Assembly (NCBI RefSeq): GCF_042432815.1
Contig: NZ_JBHLWM010000001.1
Coordinates: 558,001 to 622,000 of the forward strand
Direction of reading: 5' to 3'
Source: Rhodopseudomonas telluris
GTDB taxonomy: Bacteria; Pseudomonadota; Alphaproteobacteria; Rhizobiales; Xanthobacteraceae
DNA length: 64,000 nucleotides
Positions 52,704-60,204 of the stretch are shown here, in pieces (the stretch's first letter is position 1; each line of letters begins with the position of its first letter). Made by a program: the position numbers and the translations under genes. The notes beneath the pieces were generated by a model. It was given only the letters and a program-made list of their open reading frames with translations. It did no database searches and was not told the origin of the DNA.

Positions 52704-53651
52704 ATGGACCAGACGCCTCCGCACATGCGCCCGGAACGTTCCTTCCAGGGCCTGATCCTGACGCTGCAGCGCTTCTGGGCCGATTACGGCTGCGTGATCC
52801 TGCAGCCCTACGACATGGAGGTCGGCGCCGGCACCTTCCATCCGGCCACCACGCTGCGGGCGCTCGGCCCGCGGCGCTGGAACGCCGCCTATGTGCAGCC
52901 GTCGCGCCGCCCGAAGGATGGCCGCTACGGCGAGAACCCCAATCGGCTGCAGCACTACTACCAGTTTCAGGTGATCCTGAAGCCGTCGCCGCCCGATCTG
53001 CAGGATCTTTATCTGAAATCGCTTCAGGCGATCGGCGTCGATACCGCGCTGCATGACGTCCGTTTCGTCGAGGACGATTGGGAGAGCCCGACGCTCGGCG
53101 CCTGGGGTCTCGGCTGGGAATGCTGGTGCGACGGCATGGAAGTCAGCCAGTTCACCTACTTCCAGCAGGTCGCCGGCGTCGAATGCGCGCCGGTCGCCGG
53201 CGAACTGACCTACGGCCTCGAGCGGCTGGCGATGTACGTCCAGGGCATCGACCGCGTCTACGACCTCAACTTCAACGGCCGCGACGGCGCCGACAAGGTC
53301 ACCTACGGCGACGTCTTCCTGCAGGCCGAGAAGGAATACTCGAAGCACAATTTCGAGGTCGCCGACACCGAGATGCTGTTCGCGCAGTTCAAGATGGCCG
53401 AAGAGGCGTGCAAGAAATATCTCGACGCCGGCTGGGTGATGTCCGCCGATGGCGCCAAACGCGAAGCCCACGCCATGGCGCTGCCCGCCTACGACCAGTG
53501 CATCAAGGCCAGCCACGTCTTCAATCTGCTCGACGCGCGCGGCGTGATCTCGGTGACGGAGCGCCAGAGCTACATCCTGCGTGTGCGCGAACTGGCGAAG
53601 GCTTGTGGCGAAGCCTGGGTGCACACCGAAGCGGGACGGGCGGAGGCGTAG
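52704..53651 (+). CDS. glyQ: Glycyl-tRNA synthetase alpha subunit
   Basis: 315 residues from ATG 52704 (a second ATG is seven codons on). The sequence RSFQGLILTLQRFWADYGCVILQPYDMEVGAGTFHPATTLRALGP is the class II catalytic start of bacterial GlyQ. Later segments RLQHYYQFQVILKPSPP and GVECAPVAGELTYGLERLAMYVQG are also typical. With GlyS it forms the alpha2beta2 enzyme that charges tRNA-Gly. Normally glyS follows almost directly. Here a DUF559 gene in a repeat element separates them, but all three are on the same strand. Confidence 0.96.
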   Translation: MDQTPPHMRPERSFQGLILTLQRFWADYGCVILQPYDMEVGAGTFHPATTLRALGPRRWNAAYVQPSRRPKDGRYGENPNRLQHYYQFQVILKPSPPDLQDLYLKSLQAIGVDTALHDVRFVEDDWESPTLGAWGLGWECWCDGMEVSQFTYFQQVAGVECAPVAGELTYGLERLAMYVQGIDRVYDLNFNGRDGADKVTYGDVFLQAEKEYSKHNFEVADTEMLFAQFKMAEEACKKYLDAGWVMSADGAKREAHAMALPAYDQCIKASHVFNLLDARGVISVTERQSYILRVRELAKACGEAWVHTEAGRAEA

Positions 53652-53660
53652 TTCTTTCTT

Positions 53661-53724
53661 ACCCTCCCCTGGAGGGGGAGGGTCGCTCGCGCAGCGAGCG
53701 GGGTGGGGTGACAGCGGTTGCGAC
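53661..53724. repeat. Left arm of the inverted repeat around the DUF559 gene
   Basis: ACCCTCCCCTGGAGGGGGAG through GCGAGCGGGGTGGGGTGACA to GCGGTTGCGAC, ending exactly where the DUF559 start codon begins. It is inverted relative to 54070-54136, with a near-identical inner part (GGTGGGGTGACAGCGGT followed by GCG). The outer part is shared with 15753-15905. Confidence 0.8.
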
Positions 53725-54159
53725 ATGGTCAAGCGCCAGATCAGTGACTTCAAGCGCGCCACCGCAAACAAACTGCGGACAAACAGCACCGCCGCTGAAG
53801 ATATCCTGTGGCGGTGTCTGCGACGAATGAATGTGGAAGGAAGTCACTTCCGAAGGCAGGTGGTGATCGGGCCCTACATCGCCGATTTCGCCTGCCTCGC
53901 GAAGCGACTGATCATCGAGGTCGACGGATCGCAGCACGGCGACGAGGACGGCCTGAAGCGGGACGAACTACGAACGCAATGGCTGCAGTCGGAAGGCTAC
54001 CGGGTGATCCGATTTTGGAACAATGATGTGATGAGCAAGACCGACGCCGTGATGGACGCCATCTACAACGCGACCGCTGTCACCCCACCCCGCCTGCCTT
54101 CGGCAGGCGACCCTCCCCCTCAAGGGGAGGGTGAAGCCGTGCGTGGGGAGGACAAGTAA
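53725..54159 (+). CDS. DUF559 (Vsr-like PD-(D/E)XK) endonuclease-domain protein
   Basis: 144 residues. The sequence ANKLRTNSTAAEDILWRCLRRMNVEGSHFRRQVVIGPYIADFACLAKRLIIEVDGSQH, then GYRVIRFWNNDVM, matches DUF559, a very-short-patch-repair-like nuclease fold with catalytic Asp and Glu (IADFACLA, IIEVDG). The ATG follows the left repeat arm directly. The last 25 or so residues (TAVTPPRLPSAGDPPPQGEG and on) are translated from the right arm. The stop overlaps the glyS start (TAATG), so glyS translation may depend on it. No ribosome site is evident. It looks like a repeat-borne cassette inserted between glyQ and glyS. Confidence 0.85.
   Translation: MVKRQISDFKRATANKLRTNSTAAEDILWRCLRRMNVEGSHFRRQVVIGPYIADFACLAKRLIIEVDGSQHGDEDGLKRDELRTQWLQSEGYRVIRFWNNDVMSKTDAVMDAIYNATAVTPPRLPSAGDPPPQGEGEAVRGEDK
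54070..54136. repeat. Right arm of the inverted repeat around the DUF559 gene
   Basis: GCGACCGCTGTCACCCCACC through GCCTTCGGCAGGC to CCTCCCCCTCAAGGGGAGGG and GTGAAG. It is the inverted partner of 53661-53724 and lies inside the 3' end of the DUF559 frame. It resembles the right arm at 15905. Confidence 0.8.
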
Positions 54160-56390
54160 TGCCTGATCTCCTCCTCGAACTGTTCTCCGAAGAAATCCCG
54201 GCGCGGATGCAGGCGAAGGCTGCTGATGATCTCAAGCGGCTGGTCACCGACAAGCTCGTCGCCGAAGGGCTCGTCTACGAAGGCGCCAAGGCGTTTGCGA
54301 CGCCGCGGCGGCTGACGCTCACCGTGCACGGCATTCCGGCGCGGCAGCCGGATCTCAAGGACGAGCGCAAGGGGCCGAAGGTCGGCGCGCCGGATGCCGC
54401 CGTGCAGGGCTTTCTCAAGGCCACGGGGCTTGGTTCGCTCGACGAGGCCAAGATCCAGCGCGATCCCAAGAAGGGCGATTTCTACGTCGCGCTGATCGAG
54501 AAGCCGGGCCGGCCGGCGATCGATGTGCTGGCCGAAATCCTGCCGGTGATCGTGCGCACCTTCCCGTGGCCGAAGTCGATGCGCTGGGGCGAGCGCTCGG
54601 CCAAGCCCGGCGCGCTGCAATGGGTGCGGCCGCTGCATTCGATCATCGCCACCTTCGGCATCGACACCGAGGAGCCGGACGTCGTGGCGTTCGACGTCAG
54701 CGGCATCAAGGCCGGGCAGGTGACGCGCGGCCATCGCTTCATGGCGCCGGACGAGATCAGCGTGCGCCGCTTCGAGGACTACGAGGCCAAGCTCGCCGAC
54801 GCCAAGGTCGTGCTCGACCCGCAGCGCCGCAAGGACATCATCCTGGCCGACGCCAAGACGCTGGCGCAGGCCCAGAACTACGCGCTGGTCGAGGACGCCG
54901 GCCTGCTCGACGAAGTCTCCGGCCTGGTCGAATGGCCGGTGCCACTGATGGGTTCGTTCGACGAAGCCTTCCTGTCGATCCCGGACGAAGTGATCCGCGC
55001 CACCATCCGCGCCAACCAGAAGTGCTTCGTGGTCGCCGATCCCGCGACCGGCAAGCTCGCCAACAAATTCATCCTGACGGCGAACATCGAAGCCAGCGAT
55101 GGCGGCGCCGCCATCACGGCCGGCAACGAACGCGTGATCCGCGCGCGGCTCAGCGATGCGAAGTTCTTCTACGAGACCGATCTGAAGACCAAGCTCGAAG
55201 ACCGGCTGCCGAAGTTCGACCAGATCGTGTTCCACGAAAAGCTCGGCAAGCAAGCCGAGCGTATCGCCCGCATCGAACGCCTCGCCGTCGAAATCGCGCC
55301 GCTGGTCGGGGCTGATGTCGAAAAGGCAAAGCGCGCCGCCAAGCTGTGCAAGGCCGATCTCTTGACCGAAGTCGTCGGCGAATTCCCTGAGCTACAGGGC
55401 CTGATGGGTAAGTACTACGCGCTGGCGCAGGGCGAAGACGCCGGCGTCGCCGCGGCGTGCGAGGAGCACTACAAGCCGCAGGGCCCGGCCGATCGCGTCC
55501 CGACCGATCCGGTCAGCATCGCCGTGGCGCTGGCGGATAAGCTCGATACACTGGTCGGGTTCTGGGCGATCGACGAGAAGCCGACGGGGAGCAAGGACCC
55601 TTATGCGCTGCGGCGCGCGGCGTTGGGGGTGATTAGGCTTGTTCTGGATAATCAGCTACGGATTCGCGTGCGAGCACTGGTTTCTAAGGCTTCGCTTCCT
55701 TACGCCGATCGTGCATTCAAGGCGGAAGATATCGAGGCAACCCAGAAGCTACGAGACGCGGAAGAAATCCTTGGGCGAGAGGATCTTGTTGAGGAACTCG
55801 CTGAACAAGGCTGGACCACCGAGGGGCGTTACGATTTCGTCTACTACGTCGAGAAAACAGTTTCTGCTCCTTTGATGTCTTTCTTCGCCGACCGCCTCAA
55901 AGTCCAGCTCCGCGACCAGGGCGCGCGGCATGATCTCGTCGATGCGGTGTTCGCGCTCGAAGGGCAGGACGACATCCTGATGATCGTCCGCCGCGTCGAG
56001 GCGCTCGCCGCGTTCCTCGCCACCGATGACGGCAAGAATTTGCTCGCCGGCACCAAGCGCGCCGCCAACATCCTGCGCATCGAGGAGAAGAAGGACGGCC
56101 GCGCTTTCGACGGCGCGCCGGATGCCTCGCTCTATGCGCAGGACGAGGAGAAGGCGCTGGCCGCCGCGATCGACCGCGCCAAGGCGGAGGCCGGTGCGGC
56201 CGTCGCCAAGGAAGACTTCGCGGCGGCGATGACCGCGATGGCGGGTCTGCGGCCGGCGGTCGATGCGTTCTTCGACAAGGTGACGGTGAATGCGGACGAC
56301 AAGGCCGTCCGCGAAAACCGCCTGAAGCTGCTGAACGAAATCCGCGCCGCGACGCGCGCGGTGGCGGACTTCTCGAAGATCCAGGACTAA
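54159..56390 (+). CDS. glyS: Glycyl-tRNA synthetase beta subunit
   Basis: 743 residues. The N-terminal DLLLELFSEEIPARMQAKAADDLKRLV, WPKSMRWGERSAKPGALQWVRPLHSIIA and the HD-like middle part (GKYYALAQGEDAGVAAACEEHYKP, then DKLDTLVGFWAIDEKPTGSKDPYALRRAALGVIRLVL) are typical of GlyS. The C-terminal anticodon-binding domain follows. The start overlaps the DUF559 stop by one base. A stretch of about 250 bp (55630-55880) uses AT-richer codons than the rest while staying in frame, as if exchanged by recombination or under an overlapping constraint. Confidence 0.95.
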   Translation: MPDLLLELFSEEIPARMQAKAADDLKRLVTDKLVAEGLVYEGAKAFATPRRLTLTVHGIPARQPDLKDERKGPKVGAPDAAVQGFLKATGLGSLDEAKIQRDPKKGDFYVALIEKPGRPAIDVLAEILPVIVRTFPWPKSMRWGERSAKPGALQWVRPLHSIIATFGIDTEEPDVVAFDVSGIKAGQVTRGHRFMAPDEISVRRFEDYEAKLADAKVVLDPQRRKDIILADAKTLAQAQNYALVEDAGLLDEVSGLVEWPVPLMGSFDEAFLSIPDEVIRATIRANQKCFVVADPATGKLANKFILTANIEASDGGAAITAGNERVIRARLSDAKFFYETDLKTKLEDRLPKFDQIVFHEKLGKQAERIARIERLAVEIAPLVGADVEKAKRAAKLCKADLLTEVVGEFPELQGLMGKYYALAQGEDAGVAAACEEHYKPQGPADRVPTDPVSIAVALADKLDTLVGFWAIDEKPTGSKDPYALRRAALGVIRLVLDNQLRIRVRALVSKASLPYADRAFKAEDIEATQKLRDAEEILGREDLVEELAEQGWTTEGRYDFVYYVEKTVSAPLMSFFADRLKVQLRDQGARHDLVDAVFALEGQDDILMIVRRVEALAAFLATDDGKNLLAGTKRAANILRIEEKKDGRAFDGAPDASLYAQDEEKALAAAIDRAKAEAGAAVAKEDFAAAMTAMAGLRPAVDAFFDKVTVNADDKAVRENRLKLLNEIRAATRAVADFSKIQD

Positions 56391-56394
56391 CCGC

Positions 56395-56706
56395 GTCATT
56401 CCGGGGCGCCGCGCAGCGGCGAACCCGGAATCCATAACCCCTTGCGCTGCTCGTTGAGGGAAGCGCCGACGGCAGTGCTAACCCGCGAGTCCAGGGGATA
56501 TGGATTCCGGGTTCACGAGCTTCGCTCGTGCCCCGGAATGACGAGAGGCGTGTTGCCGGGACGAGAAGTGAGGACCGCGACGCAGCCCTTCGTTCCTCGC
56601 ACGTCGTCATTGCCGGGCTTGACCCGGCAATCCATCCTCTTCGCGACGACTCTCTCAAGCGCGCTGCGCGCGCGATGGATGCGCGGGTCAAGCCCGCGCA
56701 TGACGA
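56395..56706. repeat. Two intergenic repeat units downstream of glyS
   Basis: GTCATTCCGGGGCGCC to GTGCCCCGGAATGACG (56395-56543) is the family seen at 22213. GTCATTGCCGGGCTTGACCC to GGGTCAAGCCCGCGCATGAC (about 56608-56705) resembles 24037-24141. With the following promoter-like DNA they fill the 493-bp gap before 56884. No gene is seen in it. Confidence 0.75.
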
Positions 56707-56814
56707 CTTTTGGTCGGGCGGCTTCTTGCGCCAAAGCGATCGCTTGCGTGCAGCAGCGTAGAGCGCTCTTCAAAGACGCCCGTCGCAGCAATCTCCAGCA
56801 ACATTTACGTTCCG

Positions 56815-56822
56815 TTAACCAT
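56815..56822. promoter_or_regulatory. CtrA-like half-site
   Basis: TTAACCAT, the CtrA half-site consensus, lies 62 bp before the ATG of the orphan gene at 56884. A second TTAA is at 56855. A short motif such as this can occur by chance, though TTAA is uncommon in this GC-rich DNA. Confidence 0.3.
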
Positions 56823-56883
56823 GTCCTGAAAGGGTGGCGCTCGGTAAGGGTTCCTTAATTCTTTGCGGACGGCGGGGCGCGCC

Positions 56884-57987
56884 ATGACGTCGATTTCCAA
56901 TCAACTGCCCGGATACGCGCAATATGGGGCGGCCTATGCCCGCGCGGCCGGATCGCAGAGTTCGCTCGCCAACATCCTGAACGGCAGCAGCGACGACGTG
57001 CTGCCGGGCGCCAGCAATGCGGCGACCAATCTGACGCTGTCGGCGCAGGCCAAGGCGCAGCTCGCCAGCGCCACCGCCACCAAGGACTTCACCACCGTCA
57101 TCAGCGACAGCCGCGCCGCGATCGACAAGCTCTACAAGGCGGCGAACGTCAGCGCGCCCTACGATTCCAGCGGCAAGCCGACGATCGATCTGTCGTCGCT
57201 CGATCGCCGCGCGCTGTATGCGATCGCCTCCAATGCCGGCAGCAAGTTTACGGAGGCCGAGCAGAACCTCGCCGGCGTGACGCGGATCGCCGGCTTCAAC
57301 GCGGCGCTGTCGCCGGCGACGCAGACCGCCAAGCTCACCGGCAACTACAATGCGGTGTACAAGGCCGCCGCCGATTATCTCGACGGCGCCAGCAGCGAGG
57401 AGAAGGCGACCGCGACCTGGCAGGCCGAGCGCGCCGCGGTCGGCAAGGGCATCACGGCGACGCAGACCGATCCGACCAAGGTGCCGTCCGGCATCAGCAA
57501 CGATCCGGTCGCCGCTTATCTGACGCAATATCCGTCCGGCAGTCCGATCCCGACGCAGGATTTCGCCAGCGTCGCCAAGTCGGCGCGCGCCGCGCTGGAT
57601 GCGCAGGCCAAGGCCGCCTCGGCCGCCGGCAAGGAGCTGGTGTACGATCCCGGCCGCAAGGTCGGCCAGCAGGCCGATCTGTCGGCGCTCACCAACCGCG
57701 ATCTGTCGGCGATCTCGCTCAACAAGGACAATCTGTTCTCGAAGGAAGAGACCTTCGCGGCCAAGCGCGAGCTCGACAGCCGCAACCGCGCCAGCATCCT
57801 GACCGCGCTGAAGCAGAGCCAGACCTCGGGCAACCCCGCCGATTTCAGCCTGGGCCTGCTCAACACCTATTCGGCGATGAGCGCCGAAGAGCGCACCGCC
57901 ACCAACTGGACGCCGGCCTTCCGCGACCACGCGGTGCAGAGCTACAAGTCGACCACGACGCTGCTGTCGCTGCTGAAGAGCGGCTAG
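56884..57987 (+). CDS. Hypothetical Ala/Ser/Lys-rich protein
   Basis: 367 residues from ATG 56884. I recognise no domain. The sequence is rich in Ala, Ser, Lys and Asp, mostly helical by pattern, without signal peptide, membrane segment or cysteine. Two regions share a loose pattern (IDLSSLDRRALYAIASNAGSKFTEAEQ and ADLSALTNRDLSAISLNKDNLFSKEE), each with an LxRRxLxAI core followed by an acidic/Phe motif, suggesting an internal duplication. The N-terminus (MTSISNQLPGYAQYGAAYARAAGS) resembles that of flagellar or secreted export substrates. A CtrA-like half-site upstream would fit a motility or cell-cycle link; this is speculative. Confidence 0.75.
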   Translation: MTSISNQLPGYAQYGAAYARAAGSQSSLANILNGSSDDVLPGASNAATNLTLSAQAKAQLASATATKDFTTVISDSRAAIDKLYKAANVSAPYDSSGKPTIDLSSLDRRALYAIASNAGSKFTEAEQNLAGVTRIAGFNAALSPATQTAKLTGNYNAVYKAAADYLDGASSEEKATATWQAERAAVGKGITATQTDPTKVPSGISNDPVAAYLTQYPSGSPIPTQDFASVAKSARAALDAQAKAASAAGKELVYDPGRKVGQQADLSALTNRDLSAISLNKDNLFSKEETFAAKRELDSRNRASILTALKQSQTSGNPADFSLGLLNTYSAMSAEERTATNWTPAFRDHAVQSYKSTTTLLSLLKSG

Positions 57988-57994
57988 ACGAAGT

Positions 57995-58099
57995 CCTCAT
58001 CCTGAGGAGCCCGGCGAAGCCGGGCGTCTCGAAGGATGGGGCCACGGGCGCCTCTGGCGCATGGTTCGAGACGGCGCTACGCGCCTCCTCACCATGAGG
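57995..58099. repeat. Paired intergenic palindromes
   Basis: CCTCATCCTGAGGAGCCC to GTCTCGAAGGATGGGG, then CATGGTTCGAGACGGCGC to CTCCTCACCATGAGG, the same two units as at 2327-2490. They separate convergent genes. Confidence 0.8.
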
Positions 58100-58165
58100 C
58101 TGTGCGTGTTGCGAGATCTGCACATCAGCAAGTCTGATTCCATCAGACTTTTACTGCCCTCGCGC

Positions 58166-59482
58166 CTACAGCTTCACGCTGGCGAGAAACACAGCCAGCG
58201 CCACGCCGGCCACGGCAAGCAGCAGCAGCAGCGCGGCACTCTGCAGCGTCTGGCGGCCGCCGAACGACAGCGCGTAGGTCGCCTTCAGCACGTTGTTGGA
58301 CGAGGCCGCCAGCAGCACGGCGATCGACACCGCGTGCTCGCCGATGCCGGCGATGCCGCCCTGCGCCATGTTGAGCACGAAGGGGTCGATATCGGCGAAG
58401 CCGACGATGGCGGCCAGCCAGTAGATGCCGGCGGTGCCGAACTGGGTCTTCACCCAGGTCGATGCCACCGAGATCACCATGAACATCACGGCGAACACCG
58501 CAGCGGTACCGAGCTCTAGCGGATTGCCGCGCGGAGTCTGGCCCTGCGCCTGCGCGGCCGGCGCCTTGATCAGCCAGTATTGCAGCGCTGCGATCAGCAG
58601 CGCGACCGCGGCCAGTCCGCCCATCGGCGCGGCGAGGTCGCGCGCCAGCGTCATGTTGAACACCGCGATGATCGCCAGGATGCGCAGATACATGATGCCG
58701 GTGGCGAGCGTGATGCCGGCGAGCGCCTGACGGCGCGCGGCCGGATCGGAATTCGCCTGCCTGGCCAGCACCACGGTGGTCGCGGTCGACGAATACAGCC
58801 CGCCGATCGCCGGCATCCACAATCCGCGCGCCGCCGGCGGCCAATAGCGCTGCGCCAGATAGCTCGCATAGGACAGGGTGCAGACCAGGATCAGCGACAG
58901 CCAGACGTGCTGCGGCGTGATGCTGGTGAGTGTCGTCACCGGCTCGTTCGGCAGCAGCGGCAGCACCACGCCGGTGAGGATGAGGAATTGCCCGGCGGTG
59001 GTGACCTCCTTCATGTCGACGCGGCGCGCCAGCCCGTGCAGCTGATCGCGGCCGGTGAGCAGCAGCACCGCCACCACGGTGCTGCCCACCGCCACCCAAT
59101 GCGGCAGCGCCAGCGCGACGGCGCCGAGCAGATAGGCGTGGATGTTGAGCAGCAGCACCACCAGCCCGGCATTGCGCTCGCCACGCTCGTCGCGTTCGCG
59201 AAGGTGCACGCTGTAGAACAGCGACAGCCACACGCCGAGCACCAGCAGGCCGCCGGTGAACGCGATCAGATGTGTCGGATCGAACAGATAGAGCAGCCCG
59301 CCGCCGAGCGAGAGCAGCGGAAAGGTGCGAATGCCGCCGGGCCGCGCCGAGCTGGCCTTGGCGAAAAAATCCTCGAACGCGAAGCCGAGAAAGAAACTCA
59401 GCAGCAGCAGAAGACCGAGGCTGTGAAAGGAGGGCGTCGCAAGCATGAGAACGATCCAGCCGACGCAGGCGAGGATCACCAT
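58166..59482 (-). CDS. MgtC/SapB-DUF4010 family membrane protein
   Basis: 438 residues with about 12 hydrophobic segments. The N-terminal part is MgtC/SapB-like (LLLLSFFLGFAFEDFFAK, IRTFPLLSLGGGLLYLF) and the C-terminal part is DUF4010 (GLYSSTATTVVLARQ, IYWLAAIVGFADIDPFVLNMAQ). The combination is widespread in proteobacteria and annotated as a predicted Mg2+ or cation transporter-like protein; direct transport has not been shown for this branch. The start is uncertain: ATG 59482 or 59446. It is a single gene, and the 465-bp gap upstream contains a hairpin and a palindrome but no other gene before 59948. Confidence 0.85.
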   Translation of the reverse strand: MVILACVGWIVLMLATPSFHSLGLLLLLSFFLGFAFEDFFAKASSARPGGIRTFPLLSLGGGLLYLFDPTHLIAFTGGLLVLGVWLSLFYSVHLRERDERGERNAGLVVLLLNIHAYLLGAVALALPHWVAVGSTVVAVLLLTGRDQLHGLARRVDMKEVTTAGQFLILTGVVLPLLPNEPVTTLTSITPQHVWLSLILVCTLSYASYLAQRYWPPAARGLWMPAIGGLYSSTATTVVLARQANSDPAARRQALAGITLATGIMYLRILAIIAVFNMTLARDLAAPMGGLAAVALLIAALQYWLIKAPAAQAQGQTPRGNPLELGTAAVFAVMFMVISVASTWVKTQFGTAGIYWLAAIVGFADIDPFVLNMAQGGIAGIGEHAVSIAVLLAASSNNVLKATYALSFGGRQTLQSAALLLLLAVAGVALAVFLASVKL

Positions 59483-59616
59483 CGGCGGTTGCCGGGATCC
59501 GGGAGCGGCTCGGCTGCGCGACCCTAACAGGTCGCCGCAAGGCAGAGAAGGCGTCCGCGGCAGCGAGCCGGCGTCAGGTTTCGCGTATGACGCGGAAACT
59601 GGACGCCAAACAGACG

Positions 59617-59648
59617 AACCCCGCCCGGGCGGGGGACGGGGCGGGGTT
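59617..59648. terminator. GC-rich hairpin, terminator-like
   Basis: AACCCCGCCC, a 12-base loop, then GGGCGGGGTT: perfect ten-base arms followed on the + strand by CTCTG, not a T-run. It lies in the gap between the MgtC-like gene and the DUF3096 gene and could terminate a small transcript or act as a protein site. Confidence 0.3.
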
Positions 59649-59851
59649 CTCTGCCCGGTCGCAGATCATGCGCCCAGGCTTCGTTCAAGCGACGTTCTCA
59701 TCGACCTGAACGATCTATGTTCTTGACCGCGCTGCGATCGAAGCCTTGCCGCACAGTCACCGAGGCAATGCCGCTCGCGCGGCTATGTTCCGAGGAAAAA
59801 ACGTCACGCCCCCCGGGTTATTTTGCGCACGATGGGAACGTCTTGCGGGAT

Positions 59852-59865
59852 CACGGTTAACCGTG
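59852..59865. promoter_or_regulatory. Perfect 14-bp palindrome upstream of DUF3096
   Basis: CACGGTTAACCGTG, 82 bp before the DUF3096 start. The centre GGTTAACC is AT-containing and symmetric, as for a dimeric repressor or activator site. GGAAC, about 15 bases before its GGTT, is a weak match to the EcfG stress promoter. Confidence 0.35.
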
Positions 59866-59947
59866 GCCGGTATCCCTCGCTTGCGGCGCCAGCTACAAAT
59901 CAGCCCGCGATTCGATCTCTCTTCCTTTCACTTCGGAGACGACTGCT

Positions 59948-60103
59948 ATGACAATCACCACTGCCCACATTCCTGCCATTGTTGCCCTGATCGCCGGTAT
60001 CCTGATTCTGGTGATGCCGCGGCTGCTCAATATCGTGGTGGCGGTCTACCTGATCTGCATCGGACTCATTGGCATGGGCGTGTTGCGCTTCTTCCGCCTT
60101 TAG
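59948..60103 (+). CDS. DUF3096 small membrane protein
   Basis: 51 residues, MTITTAHIPAIVALIAGILI and on, forming two hydrophobic helices separated by MPRLLN. This pattern matches DUF3096, a family of tiny inner-membrane proteins common in Rhizobiales. GGAG lies nine bases before the ATG. The function is unknown. A palindrome and a weak EcfG-like element upstream suggest stress-related or specific control. It is followed after 101 bp by ppdK on the same strand, probably as a separate unit. Confidence 0.75.
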   Translation: MTITTAHIPAIVALIAGILILVMPRLLNIVVAVYLICIGLIGMGVLRFFRL

Positions 60104-60204
60104 TCGCCTCGGAGCCGGTCCAAGGCCGGCCGCCTTGCTTGCAATCGCCAAAACGTGGTGTATAGCGGCCCAATCCCACCCCCCTCCTGCGGACCGTTCA
60201 AGCC

